NCBI RefSeq assembly: GCF_008693105.1
Contig: NZ_VXKK01000026.1
Span: forward strand, 62,001-126,000
Source of the DNA: Corynebacterium flavescens
Lineage (GTDB): Bacteria; Actinomycetota; Actinomycetes; Mycobacteriales; Mycobacteriaceae
Direction: 5' to 3'
DNA length: 64,000 nt
Position numbers and translations under genes: made by a program. Shown piece after piece: positions 52,803 through 62,033 of this stretch (positions are counted from its first letter, which is position 1; every line of letters starts with the position of its first letter). Under the pieces are notes generated by a model that saw only the letters and a list, made by a program, of their open reading frames with translations, had not been told where the DNA came from and searched no databases.

Positions 52803-54749
52803 ATGAGCATTACCGATAACGCCACCGGCGGCACGAAAGAGCCGGAAGAATTTACTAAGTCGGAATCTCAGGAAATCTCGCAAGGTGATATTGACAACAC
52901 CGGGGCTGCGAATACTTCTGAGGACGCCGGCGCTGAAGATACTTCAGCCAATGACAACTCCCAGGGGTTTGCAAACCTCGGCCTGCCTGATGATGTGCAG
53001 CAAGCCGTTGCGAAGGTTGGGTACACCCAGCCGTCCCCTATCCAGGAACAAACCATCCCGATCTTGATGGAAGGCCGCGACGTCGTCGGCCTTGCCCAGA
53101 CCGGTACCGGCAAGACCGCAGCTTTCGCGCTGCCCGTCTTGTCGCAGATTGACGTCAAGGCCCGCCACCCGCAGGCCCTCGTCCTTGCCCCCACCCGTGA
53201 GCTTGCACTGCAGGTTGCGGATTCTTTCCAGACTTTCGCCGATCACCTAGGTCGCATTGAGGTGCTGCCTATCTACGGTGGTCAGGCTTATGGCATTCAG
53301 CTCTCCGGCCTGCGCCGAGGAGCACAGGTCATCGTGGGTACTCCCGGCCGTGTCATCGACCACCTAGAGAAGGGCTCACTGGATATTTCCCAGCTGCGCT
53401 TCCTCGTGCTCGATGAGGCTGATGAGATGCTCAACATGGGCTTCCAGGAGGATGTCGAGCGCATCTTGGAGGACACCCCGGAGGGCAAGCAGGTTGCTTT
53501 GTTCTCGGCGACCATGCCCAATGGCATCCGCCGCCTGTCCAAGCGCTACCTCAACGACCCAGCCGAGATCACGGTCAAGTCCGAGCGTCGCACCAACGAC
53601 AACATCAAGCAGCGCTACCTGCTGACCCCGCACCGTCAGAAGATGGACGCGTTCACGCGCATCCTCGAGGTCATTGACTACGACGCCATCATCGTGTTCT
53701 GCCGTACCAAGCATGAGACCGAAGAGGTAGCGGATCAGCTCAAGGAGCGCGGATACAATGCTGCTGCCATCAACGGCGACATCGCCCAGCAGCAGCGTGA
53801 GCGCACCGTTGATCAGCTCAAGGATGGTCGCCTCGACATCCTCGTGGCTACTGACGTTGCCGCGCGTGGCCTCGACGTTGACCGCATCACGCACGTGGTC
53901 AACTTCGATATCCCCAACGACACCGAGTCCTACGTGCACCGCATTGGCCGTACTGGCCGCGCGGGTCGTACCGGTGAGGCGATCTTGTTCGTCACTCCGC
54001 GCGAGCGTCGGATGCTGCGTTCCATCGAGCGCGTCACCAATGCACGCTTGGAAGAGATGGAACTGCCTACCGTTGATGCCGTCAACGACAAGCGCAAAGA
54101 GCGTTTCGCGCAGGCCATCACGGATAATCTCGAGACCAAGCAAAGCGAATTGTTCCGCGGCCTAGTGCGCAAGTACTCCGAGACCAACAACGTTGCGATG
54201 GATGACATCGCTGCCGCATTGGCCGTACAGCTGCAGGGCGGAACTGAGTTCCTGCTCAAGGATCAGCCTGCCTTCAAGAAGGATCGCCGTGACCGCGACC
54301 GCTTCAGCCGCGACGACCGTGGAGACCGCGGCGACCGCGGACATCGCGGAGGATTCCGTGACCGTGATCGCGGAGACCGTGGCCCCCGTCGCCCGGATGG
54401 AGATTTCGAGACCTACCGTCTCGACGTCGGCAAGCGTCAGAACGTGCGCCCAGGCGCCATCGTCGGTGCCATTGCCAACGAGGGTGGCCTGTCCTCCAAG
54501 GACTTTGGCCGTATTACCATCGCCGTGGGGCATACCCTCGTCGATCTGCCCAAGGGCATGGACCCGCAGGTGCTCGATCGTCTCAAGGACACCCGCATCT
54601 CTGGCCAGCTGATCAACATCCAGAAGGACTCTGGCCGTCCGCCTCATCGTGGCGGCGGAGACCGTGATCGCGGAGATCGTGGTGGACGCGGTGGTTACCG
54701 CGGAAATCGCGACCGTGACCGTGGTGGTCGCGGCGGCTGGCGCGACTAA
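52803..54749 (+). CDS. deaD: DEAD-box RNA helicase, DeaD/CsdA type
   Basis: A 648-residue helicase. Q motif and Walker A (AQTGTGKTAAFALPVL), DEAD (VLDEADEMLNMGF), SAT and the HRIGRTGRAGRTG motif VI are in order over about residues 60-420. A DbpA-type RNA-binding domain (LDVGKRQNVRPGAIVGAIAN) follows, flanked by two Arg/Gly/Asp-rich tracts (residues about 500-540 and 615-648). It unwinds structured RNA in ribosome assembly and cold adaptation. ATG 52803 has TGGAG 6 nt upstream. A terminator follows the stop. Confidence 0.93.
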   Translation: MSITDNATGGTKEPEEFTKSESQEISQGDIDNTGAANTSEDAGAEDTSANDNSQGFANLGLPDDVQQAVAKVGYTQPSPIQEQTIPILMEGRDVVGLAQTGTGKTAAFALPVLSQIDVKARHPQALVLAPTRELALQVADSFQTFADHLGRIEVLPIYGGQAYGIQLSGLRRGAQVIVGTPGRVIDHLEKGSLDISQLRFLVLDEADEMLNMGFQEDVERILEDTPEGKQVALFSATMPNGIRRLSKRYLNDPAEITVKSERRTNDNIKQRYLLTPHRQKMDAFTRILEVIDYDAIIVFCRTKHETEEVADQLKERGYNAAAINGDIAQQQRERTVDQLKDGRLDILVATDVAARGLDVDRITHVVNFDIPNDTESYVHRIGRTGRAGRTGEAILFVTPRERRMLRSIERVTNARLEEMELPTVDAVNDKRKERFAQAITDNLETKQSELFRGLVRKYSETNNVAMDDIAAALAVQLQGGTEFLLKDQPAFKKDRRDRDRFSRDDRGDRGDRGHRGGFRDRDRGDRGPRRPDGDFETYRLDVGKRQNVRPGAIVGAIANEGGLSSKDFGRITIAVGHTLVDLPKGMDPQVLDRLKDTRISGQLINIQKDSGRPPHRGGGDRDRGDRGGRGGYRGNRDRDRGGRGGWRD

Positions 54750-54760
54750 GTAATCCCAGC

Positions 54761-54794
54761 GTAAAAGGCCTCTAGTGAACTAGGGGCCTTTTAC
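54761..54794 (+). terminator. Intrinsic terminator after the DEAD-box helicase gene
   Basis: A 15-bp stem with one G-U pair (left arm 54761-54775, right arm 54780-54794), a 4-nt loop TGAA and a T-rich tail GTGTTTTG. Confidence 0.88.
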
Positions 54795-54902
54795 GTGTTT
54801 TGTGGGGGCTCACTATATTCGGGGGTAGATGTCGGTGGCATGGTTTAGGCTGTGATTCGAAAGGGTATTCGATGCTTTTGTTTCACGGGGGAGTGACAAC
54901 CA

Positions 54903-56165
54903 ATGACTACCGCCTTTTATGCCAATACCAACCCAGCACACGAGGTTTCTGCTGCTGCCACAGTGCTGCGGCGGGAAGAATACTTGTTCTGGCGCTCGCT
55001 GCAGCCGGAGGAGGACGCCGATATTGACATCGTCGTGGCCACTTTGTCTGGGCTTACAGGAGCAAGTGAGGGACGCATCACGCGGATCATCTACACTTTT
55101 GTGCGCTTAGAGGAGCTTCCGCGCCTGCGTGCGGAGCAGGAGGAAAGCTTCCATCTCGACCTAGACAGGCTCATAGCCATAGATTCGGCACTGTCGAAAC
55201 TGGGGGACGTCGCACAAGAGACTTTGCAGGATATCGACGAGGAACTGACCAGATACCTCTCAGCGCGCCAGCCCAACCAGAAGTTGCCTTCACATCGAAA
55301 CCTGCGGCGGAAGTTGCGGGATATTTTGATGCGCAAGGACTCCTCAATCGCTGCCAAAGACCCGCGGCGTCGCCCTGCCTATGGCGTGTATCCCATGGGC
55401 AAGGATAGTGCCACACTTAGCCTCGATGTGGACTTAGAAACTGCGGCCGTCATCGACGCCAATGTCGCTTTTCTTGCTGAGCGCGACAACATCACTCGGG
55501 CAGGAGCAGCGATAGCGCTGCTTAGCGGGGAATCTGTTGCGGGGGCTAAGGTCACGCTCAATGTTTATAAGTCTGATTGTCCGGACGCGCCAGGCTTCAT
55601 CCAGGAGCTGGGCTGGGTGCCGTCCGAGGTAGTTGAAAGGCTGGCTGCGCGTGCTAGTACCGTGCGTGACATGGATGCGGCACAGCGTGCCGTCTCGCCC
55701 AACTACGTCACGCCTGCTGGTATCGGCGCTTATGTTGAGGGTCGTGATGCAGTGTGCCGCTGGCCCGGTTGTGACGTTCCTGCGCAGGATGCTCAAAAGG
55801 ATCATCGTATTGACTTCGCGGATGGTGGCCCGACCTCAGCGGCCAATCTCGCGAGCCTGTGTCAACACCACCACAACATCAAGACTGATGGCCGGGCTCG
55901 CTACATCATGGACCCAGTCAGTGGGGATATTGTCTGGCTCTTTGAGGATTCAACTTGGATCTACGATGAGGCCACGGGCCCTTTGGCGCCGCGGAAAAGG
56001 AACTGGGTCCGCACGGTGGCGCAGGCCACGCAGGGCAGAAGAAAAGCCGCTCACGACGAGGCGCAGCGGCTAAAGAAAGAGCTCGATGATGAGGTCTTAG
56101 ACGAACATCAAGCAAGCACAGATAACCCACAAGAGGTTGAAGATCCCACCCATGGCGGCCAGTGA
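54903..56165 (+). CDS. HNH endonuclease-signature protein (DUF222 / 13E12-like)
   Basis: A 420-residue protein of the actinobacterial DUF222-HNH group. The long N-terminal helical region is followed by an HNH site CRWPGCDVPAQDAQKDHRID and ANLASLCQHHHNIKTDG, with the zinc cysteines and catalytic His present. Many copies of such genes occur in actinobacteria; the role is unknown, with mobile or DNA-repair links suggested. GGGGGAG precedes ATG 54903. The last 69 bp overlap the convergent membrane-protein gene. Confidence 0.82.
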   Translation: MTTAFYANTNPAHEVSAAATVLRREEYLFWRSLQPEEDADIDIVVATLSGLTGASEGRITRIIYTFVRLEELPRLRAEQEESFHLDLDRLIAIDSALSKLGDVAQETLQDIDEELTRYLSARQPNQKLPSHRNLRRKLRDILMRKDSSIAAKDPRRRPAYGVYPMGKDSATLSLDVDLETAAVIDANVAFLAERDNITRAGAAIALLSGESVAGAKVTLNVYKSDCPDAPGFIQELGWVPSEVVERLAARASTVRDMDAAQRAVSPNYVTPAGIGAYVEGRDAVCRWPGCDVPAQDAQKDHRIDFADGGPTSAANLASLCQHHHNIKTDGRARYIMDPVSGDIVWLFEDSTWIYDEATGPLAPRKRNWVRTVAQATQGRRKAAHDEAQRLKKELDDEVLDEHQASTDNPQEVEDPTHGGQ

Positions 56166-56540
56166 CTTCTTGGTCGCGGCGAAGTCCTCACCAGAGTTCT
56201 CTTCGAGTGCAGCGAGGGACTTCTTCTGCTTCGGGATGATAAGGAAGAAAAGGAGGCACCAAGCAACGATTGCCACCAAGATAGCGATGTGGAACTGAAT
56301 CTCGGACTTGTAGGTGGATAGGTCCGCGAGGAATACGCTGATGCCCAGGATCGGAACGATGGCAGAAATATAGCCATAGGTGCTGGTTATGTTGTGCAGA
56401 AGGCGTGCTGCGCCTAGTGCGGAGACGTCACCTTGGGATGCCTTGAGCATCTGGGACTGGTAGGTCGAGGTCGATACGCAGACGGGGCCGATTAGCAGTA
56501 GGGCTGCGATGACGTGCAGGAAAATCAGAAAAGATGTCAC
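56097..56540 (-). CDS. Four-helix membrane protein (DUF2269-like)
   Basis: A 147-residue integral membrane protein with four helices (about 3-22, 45-67, 78-101 and 128-147). The opening SFLIFLHVIAALLLIGPVCV resembles DUF2269 proteins. The function is unknown. GTG 56540 is chosen because it begins the first helix and GAAAGG lies about 11 nt upstream; the open frame reaches into the upstream gene. The 3-prime end overlaps the HNH gene by 69 bp. Confidence 0.7.
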   Translation of the reverse strand: MTSFLIFLHVIAALLLIGPVCVSTSTYQSQMLKASQGDVSALGAARLLHNITSTYGYISAIVPILGISVFLADLSTYKSEIQFHIAILVAIVAWCLLFFLIIPKQKKSLAALEENSGEDFAATKKSLAAMGGIFNLLWVICACLMFV

Positions 56541-56587
56541 GGGGATGTGTGGCCTTTCAAAGGACGGAACGTACACCCTGAGCCTAT

Positions 56588-57157
56588 CTAACCTGGAAGC
56601 AGGAACTCGAATCGACACTGCCTACGCATCACCGATACGTCTGCGGTAGGCAGCGAAAGCTCGTATGCGCGTGCTATCTCTGCCAGGCGTGTAGAGTAGG
56701 CGCAGCGCTTCTTCGGGGGTAGCCACTCTGAAGGGAGGCTATCGGACTTCTGTTGGTTGAGGCTGCGCTGCGTGGCCACCAGATTGAGAGGATCATTAGC
56801 AAAGCGCGCCCGCTTGCTCCGATCCCAGTTGTGTGCTCCCATGTCCCAAGCAGCGGAGAGGGGAAAGACGTGGTCGACTTCCACGGCTTCGCTATTGGAC
56901 ACTGCTTGGTCGGAGTATGGATCGTAGAACGTTCCGCCTGTGACTCGGCAGTTGAGAACGCTCGCCTGTGTTGACTGCGCTAAGCGCACAGCCTCGCGGG
57001 TAGTGCACTGGCCATGTGGCTGCCAGCTTCCAAAAAGTGCGCGGTCATATCCGAGGACGTCTTGGCGCTGGGGCACCGTAGCGATGTCCAAGCGGGGGCC
57101 GGGATATAAATACAACAGTGTCAAAAACGTCAAAGCCGCCAAGAAATAGAACTTCAT
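56588..57157 (-). CDS. Secreted HNH nuclease (DUF1524 type)
   Basis: A 189-residue protein. An N-terminal hydrophobic segment (FYFLAALTFLTLLYLY) acts as a signal or anchor. The DUF1524 core is EAVEVDHVFPLSAAWDMGA with FANDPLNLVATQRSLNQQKS, carrying the D-H pair and downstream Asn of the His-Me finger nuclease site. It probably degrades extracellular DNA or RNA. It is downstream of putP by 35 bp on the same strand. Confidence 0.82.
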   Translation of the reverse strand: MKFYFLAALTFLTLLYLYPGPRLDIATVPQRQDVLGYDRALFGSWQPHGQCTTREAVRLAQSTQASVLNCRVTGGTFYDPYSDQAVSNSEAVEVDHVFPLSAAWDMGAHNWDRSKRARFANDPLNLVATQRSLNQQKSDSLPSEWLPPKKRCAYSTRLAEIARAYELSLPTADVSVMRRQCRFEFLLPG

Positions 57158-57192
57158 GTCCTATTTGACTTGGCGGCGAGAAGGTACGTTCC

Positions 57193-58755
57193 TTAGTCTT
57201 GGACCTTTTGCGCGGCCTTTTCGAAGTCGACGTCTGCATCCTTGGCGGCCAGCTTCGAGAGCTTGGCGGCCTGCTCGAACTCTTGAACAACCTCGTTAGA
57301 AGGTTGCTTGGTAGCGAGGGAAACGACGACAGCCGCAACAAGGGCGGCGAGGAATCCGGGGACGATTTCGTAGAGGACGTCGGAAAGCGGCGACACACCC
57401 CAAGCAATGGTGATGACGGCTCCGACCACCATGCCCGCAATAGCACCGGAGGAGCTGAGGCGCTTCCAGTACAGCGACAACAAGATGATTGGGCCGAATG
57501 CGGCACCGAAGCCGGCCCAAGCGAAGCCGACCAAACCGAGGATGGAATCCGAGGGGTTGATAGCGAGCACACCTGCGAGAACGGCGATGGCGACCACCGC
57601 GGTGCGGGAAAGATTGATGAGCACGGCTTCGCTGGGCTTGCGCTTGACGAAGATGGTGTAGAGATCCTCGATGAGGGAGGAGGAGACGACCAGCATCTGC
57701 GAAGACATGGTGGACATGATGGCCGCTAGAACGGCAGTGAGGACCAGACCAGCGAATAGTGGGTGGAAGAGGATCTGAGCCATGTCCAAGAAGATGGTCT
57801 CGTAATTTTGGGTGTCCGTGATCGTGTAGTTCTTCTGAGTGAAAAAGACCGTGCCAATGATGACGACGAAGACAGCGCCGATGATCGAGAGCGACATCCA
57901 GGCAATGGCGTAGAAGCGGCCGGCCTTGGCATCGGCGGGCTTGCGCAGCGCCATGAAGCGGACAATGATGTGCGGCTGGCCAAAGTAGCCTAAGCCCCAA
58001 GCCAAGTTGCCGATGACAACTGCGGCGGAGACTCCAGAGAACACTGAGAAGTAGTTGGGGTTGTCGATCTCGCCGTTGGGGCCATAAGGATGGTTGCTAG
58101 CGAAGCTAAAGATATCCATTGGGTTATCGAGCGAGATGAAGGCCATGATCGGAACGATGAGTAGGGCAGTAAACATCATGAGGCCTTGGACCACGTCGGT
58201 ATAAGAAACGGCCAAGAAGCCACCGACGAAAGTATAGAACACGGTAACGGCAGCAATGATGAGCATGCCAACGAGGTAGTCGCCGTTGAATGTCGATTCG
58301 AAGTAGCGGCCGCCGGCGACCATGCCGGAGGAGACGTAGAAGGTAAAGAAGAAGATGATGATGGCTGCGGCAAGGACGCGCAGGATGCGGGACTTGTCGC
58401 GCAGGCGGTTCTCAAAGAAGGAAGGCACGGTGATGGAATTGCCGGCTACTTCGGAATAAGAGCGCAGACGTGGTGCGACCCACGTCCAGTTCGCCCACGC
58501 ACCGATAATGAGACCGACGGCAATCCAGATTTCGGAGAGACCGGTCAAGAAGAGCGCTCCTGGCAGGCCCATGAGCAGCCAACCAGACATATCTGATGCG
58601 CCTGCGGAGAGCGCCGCGACGAATGGATTCAGGCCACGGCCGCCGAGGACGTAATCGTCATACTCGTCGGTTTGTTTGTAGCTCCAGAATCCGATTGCGG
58701 CCATCGCAAGCAGATAGATAATCATCGCGATGACGTACCAAGTGGAGTCTTGCAC
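57193..58755 (-). CDS. putP: Sodium/proline symporter
   Basis: A 520-residue SSS-family transporter with 13 helices. GASDMSGWLLMGLPGALFL (about 54-72) and FFENRLRDKSRILR are PutP motifs, and the second sodium-site region AILAAIMSTMSSQMLVVSS is also kept. It takes up proline with Na+ as nutrient or compatible solute. GAGGAG lies before the GTG start at 58755. The C-terminus has an acidic coiled-coil-like tail (EFEQAAKLSKLAAKDADVDF). Confidence 0.93.
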   Translation of the reverse strand: MQDSTWYVIAMIIYLLAMAAIGFWSYKQTDEYDDYVLGGRGLNPFVAALSAGASDMSGWLLMGLPGALFLTGLSEIWIAVGLIIGAWANWTWVAPRLRSYSEVAGNSITVPSFFENRLRDKSRILRVLAAAIIIFFFTFYVSSGMVAGGRYFESTFNGDYLVGMLIIAAVTVFYTFVGGFLAVSYTDVVQGLMMFTALLIVPIMAFISLDNPMDIFSFASNHPYGPNGEIDNPNYFSVFSGVSAAVVIGNLAWGLGYFGQPHIIVRFMALRKPADAKAGRFYAIAWMSLSIIGAVFVVIIGTVFFTQKNYTITDTQNYETIFLDMAQILFHPLFAGLVLTAVLAAIMSTMSSQMLVVSSSLIEDLYTIFVKRKPSEAVLINLSRTAVVAIAVLAGVLAINPSDSILGLVGFAWAGFGAAFGPIILLSLYWKRLSSSGAIAGMVVGAVITIAWGVSPLSDVLYEIVPGFLAALVAAVVVSLATKQPSNEVVQEFEQAAKLSKLAAKDADVDFEKAAQKVQD

Positions 58756-58976
58756 TGATTTCTCCTCGTAGATAGTAGGGACGTTCCCACGCTAGCGAGC
58801 ACGAAGCGGGCACCCAACTCCATTTCACCTGTTCTTAACGTGTGGCGCAGTTCATTCACAGTCTATTTCAATGTCTCAACAGGTAAAACAGCAGAATATA
58901 ACGACGGTATAACGATTGGGGCGGGAGCGTTGCATTCTGTCTAATAGCTGAAGCGCTCATGCGAAAGGGGCGCTGC

Positions 58977-58982
58977 TAAACT
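58977..58982 (+). promoter_or_regulatory. -10 hexamer of the SNF2 gene, leaderless start
   Basis: TAAACT is followed by a 7-nt spacer and ATG 58990. No ribosome binding site is present. Confidence 0.5.
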
Positions 58983-58989
58983 GGCATCT

Positions 58990-61900
58990 ATGGCTTCTTA
59001 CCTTTTGCATGGACTTTGGTTACCCGTCTCGGGCCTTAGTCTATGGATTGAACAGGTAGAAGGGCACAAGATAGTCCTGCCCTCCGCCGTGCCCGATGGT
59101 GCATTTCCCGAGGCGGTGGAGGCGCTGTTAAAGAAGAAGTCTTTCCGCAACCGCGCCCGAGTCTCTTTGCGTACGCCGAAGGGCAAGGACGTCTCGTTGA
59201 TGGTCCCCATGGCGATGTTTGCGCCCGAGGAGGCGGTGTCTGCGCTCGCGGGTCTATCCATTCTGGATGATGGCAACGCAGCAGCCAGCCCGCAACAGCG
59301 CGAGTCCATCGCGCCTGATTTGTTTTGGCTCATCCGGGCCTACCGCGGACTGCGGGCCTTCGTGCGTGCCGGGCGCGTAACGATAAGGCTGTCCTACCAG
59401 GCTGGCGAGTGGTACCCGATGTGGCAACTAGCTTCGGGACTGGGAGAGCGTGGCTGGCTGGGGGAGATGATCGCCGCAGCTCCCGGAATCTTGTCTATCA
59501 ATAATCGTTCACTCTCGGAGGACCTAGCCGAGGAGTTGACTCACTGGATCGCCTACGTGGAACTGCGCCACCTGACCCAGGCGGCGCGGCCTTATCCCTG
59601 GCACGATTTTGCCCAGGCGCTGCTTACTACCTCGCCGGTCAAGCGTGGACGCGCACAGCTTCTGCGTGGCCTCAACGAGTGGAAAGACTCGATTACCTCG
59701 GTGGACCTACAGCTGGTATTCATCGTCGAGGAGCCGCCCAAGGATGAGGATCCGGGGCAGTCCGCCTGGCCCATTAGGGTGCAGGTGCGCTCGGGTACGG
59801 ACTCTCCGCAGCCAATTAGGCTCGACAGCCTTGACCGGGCAAGTGTGGAACGTCTGCGAGAGGATCGTCGTAAAGCGATCGCCATCGCGCCCGTATTAGG
59901 GGAGTCCCAATTGCCGGTTGACCCAGATGCCGGGGATTGGGACGTGTACCTGCGCACCGACAGCCTAGTTTCTTTCATCGGAGCGGATGCCGCCGCGCTC
60001 AAGGCCGCAGGGTTTACCGTCATGCTGCCCAAGGCGTGGGCGCAGATGGAAACCAAGGCCAAACTCGAGACCCGCGAGGTGCGCGACCCTGCCGAGGGCT
60101 CCACGAAGGCGCACCTAGGCATGGACAAGCTGGTTGAATATGACTGGCACATGTCGGTTGGGGACATCGAGCTCAGCGATGAGGAGATGCAACAGCTTGT
60201 TGAGTCGAAATCGGGGTTGATTCGCCTGCGCGGAGATTGGGTCATGGCGGATACCCAGTCGATATCGAAGATCTCTGAGTACATGGAGGAGCTGGCTCAG
60301 ACCGCTAACAAGCGGGCCAAGAAAGAACTGGAGCGCCTCGCCGCAGCCGCCGAAATGGCTCGCCAGTTGGAGCAGCCGGGGTGGCAGGAGCTGGTGGCGG
60401 ACGTCGAAAAGCGCCGCCAAGAGTTCAACGATGGCCAGATAGAGCAGGTTTCCGTGGCCGAGCTGCGGGAGCTTGCGTTGACCTCCATGGCGCAGGAGCC
60501 GATAGAGTTCACCGGATCGACCTGGCAAATGGCGTTGCTCGGAGGCATGTCCACGCAGGCGCCGGAGAGAATCGAATTGCCAGAGACCATTCATGCGGAG
60601 CTGCGCGAGTATCAACGGCGCGGCGTGGATTGGCTCTACTGGATGTCCCGCAACAATATCGGCGCGGTCCTCGCCGACGACATGGGCCTGGGCAAGACAC
60701 TTCAGCTGCTCTCGCTCGTTGCGGTGGAGAAGACACGCGCTGAGGCAGCAGGGCCCACGCTCATCATCGCCCCGACCTCGGTGGTGGGGAACTGGGCGCG
60801 CGAGGCAAAGAAGTTCGTGCCCGATTTCCGGGTTCTGGTCCAGCACGGCTCGGATCGCCTGCGTGGTAAGCAGCTGGTGGACGAGGCAGCCAAGATGGAC
60901 TTGGTCATCACCTCCTATGGCACCGCTGGGCGGGACTTCGCCGTTCTGGGCCAAGTGGAATGGGACCGCGTGGTCCTCGACGAGGCGCAGGCCATCAAGA
61001 ATGCGGCGACGCGTTCCTCCAAGGCCGTGCGTTCTCTGCCCTCTCGTCACCGCGTGGCTCTTACGGGTACGCCCGTGGAGAACCGCCTCTCGGAGATGCG
61101 CTCTATCCTCGACTTTTGTAATCCCGGGGTGCTCGGCAGCGCCTCCTTCTTCCGCAACCACTTTGCCAAGGCCATCGAGCGCGAGGGCAGTGAGGTTATG
61201 TCGGAGCGGCTGCGGCAGCTCACGGCGCCCTTTATCCTGCGTCGCCTCAAGACCGATCCCAGCATCATCGATGACTTGCCGGAGAAGTCGGAACAGATTG
61301 TTACGGTGTCGATGACCGAGGAACAGGCGGCCTTGTACAAGGCGCTTGTCGACGACGTTCAGAAAACCCTCAACGAGAAACACGGCATAGCCCGCCGCGG
61401 TCTGGTGCTGGCCTCCCTCACACGCATCAAGCAAATCTGCAACCATCCCGCGCACTATCTGGGCGATGGCTCCGCGGTGACCATCAAAGGCAGGCACCGC
61501 TCCGGTAAGGTCAAGGAGCTCATGCGGATCGTGGACGGCGCCGTCGAGAGCAACGAAAGGTTGCTGATCTTTACCCAGTACCGCGCGTTTGGCAGCATCT
61601 TGCAGCCCTATCTTTCCCAGCAGCTGGGCCGCGAGATTCCTTTCTTACATGGCGGGGTGACCAAGAACAAGCGCGACCAGATGGTCGAGGACTTCCAGTC
61701 TCCCGATGGACCGCCTGCGATGATCCTTTCGCTCAAGGCGGGAGGCACAGGTCTTAACCTAACCGCGGCCAATATCGTGGTTCACATGGATAGATGGTGG
61801 AATCCCGCGGTGGAGAACCAGGCCACGGACCGCGCTTTTCGCATCGGCCAGCAGCGCAACGTGCAGGTCTATAAGATGATCACCGCAGGAACCCTGGAGG

Positions 61901-62031
61901 AATCCATTCAAGATATCCTCGACGGCAAGACCCAGCTGGCCGGCGCGGTGGTCGGGGAGGGCGAAGGCTGGTTGACGGAGCTGGATCCCGAGCAGCTGGC
62001 CCAGCTGATGAGTTATAAGGAGTCGGATTAA
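58990..62031 (+). CDS. SNF2-family helicase (RapA/HepA-like)
   Basis: A 1013-residue DNA translocase. The N-terminal 500 residues form the bacterial SNF2-associated domain. Walker A is ADDMGLGKTLQLLSL near 562, the DEXQ box VVLDEAQAIKNAATR near 660 and motif VI QATDRAFRIGQQRNVQVYK near 950. Such proteins remodel protein-DNA or RNA polymerase complexes. The SWIM-domain gene follows after 2 bp, the usual pairing in actinobacteria. Confidence 0.92.
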   Translation: MASYLLHGLWLPVSGLSLWIEQVEGHKIVLPSAVPDGAFPEAVEALLKKKSFRNRARVSLRTPKGKDVSLMVPMAMFAPEEAVSALAGLSILDDGNAAASPQQRESIAPDLFWLIRAYRGLRAFVRAGRVTIRLSYQAGEWYPMWQLASGLGERGWLGEMIAAAPGILSINNRSLSEDLAEELTHWIAYVELRHLTQAARPYPWHDFAQALLTTSPVKRGRAQLLRGLNEWKDSITSVDLQLVFIVEEPPKDEDPGQSAWPIRVQVRSGTDSPQPIRLDSLDRASVERLREDRRKAIAIAPVLGESQLPVDPDAGDWDVYLRTDSLVSFIGADAAALKAAGFTVMLPKAWAQMETKAKLETREVRDPAEGSTKAHLGMDKLVEYDWHMSVGDIELSDEEMQQLVESKSGLIRLRGDWVMADTQSISKISEYMEELAQTANKRAKKELERLAAAAEMARQLEQPGWQELVADVEKRRQEFNDGQIEQVSVAELRELALTSMAQEPIEFTGSTWQMALLGGMSTQAPERIELPETIHAELREYQRRGVDWLYWMSRNNIGAVLADDMGLGKTLQLLSLVAVEKTRAEAAGPTLIIAPTSVVGNWAREAKKFVPDFRVLVQHGSDRLRGKQLVDEAAKMDLVITSYGTAGRDFAVLGQVEWDRVVLDEAQAIKNAATRSSKAVRSLPSRHRVALTGTPVENRLSEMRSILDFCNPGVLGSASFFRNHFAKAIEREGSEVMSERLRQLTAPFILRRLKTDPSIIDDLPEKSEQIVTVSMTEEQAALYKALVDDVQKTLNEKHGIARRGLVLASLTRIKQICNHPAHYLGDGSAVTIKGRHRSGKVKELMRIVDGAVESNERLLIFTQYRAFGSILQPYLSQQLGREIPFLHGGVTKNKRDQMVEDFQSPDGPPAMILSLKAGGTGLNLTAANIVVHMDRWWNPAVENQATDRAFRIGQQRNVQVYKMITAGTLEESIQDILDGKTQLAGAVVGEGEGWLTELDPEQLAQLMSYKESD

Positions 62032-62033
62032 TC

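Noticed and set aside
60115-61497. 460-codon open frame on the minus strand
   Set aside because: Shadow of the SNF2 helicase gene, with Leu/His-rich antisense translation.
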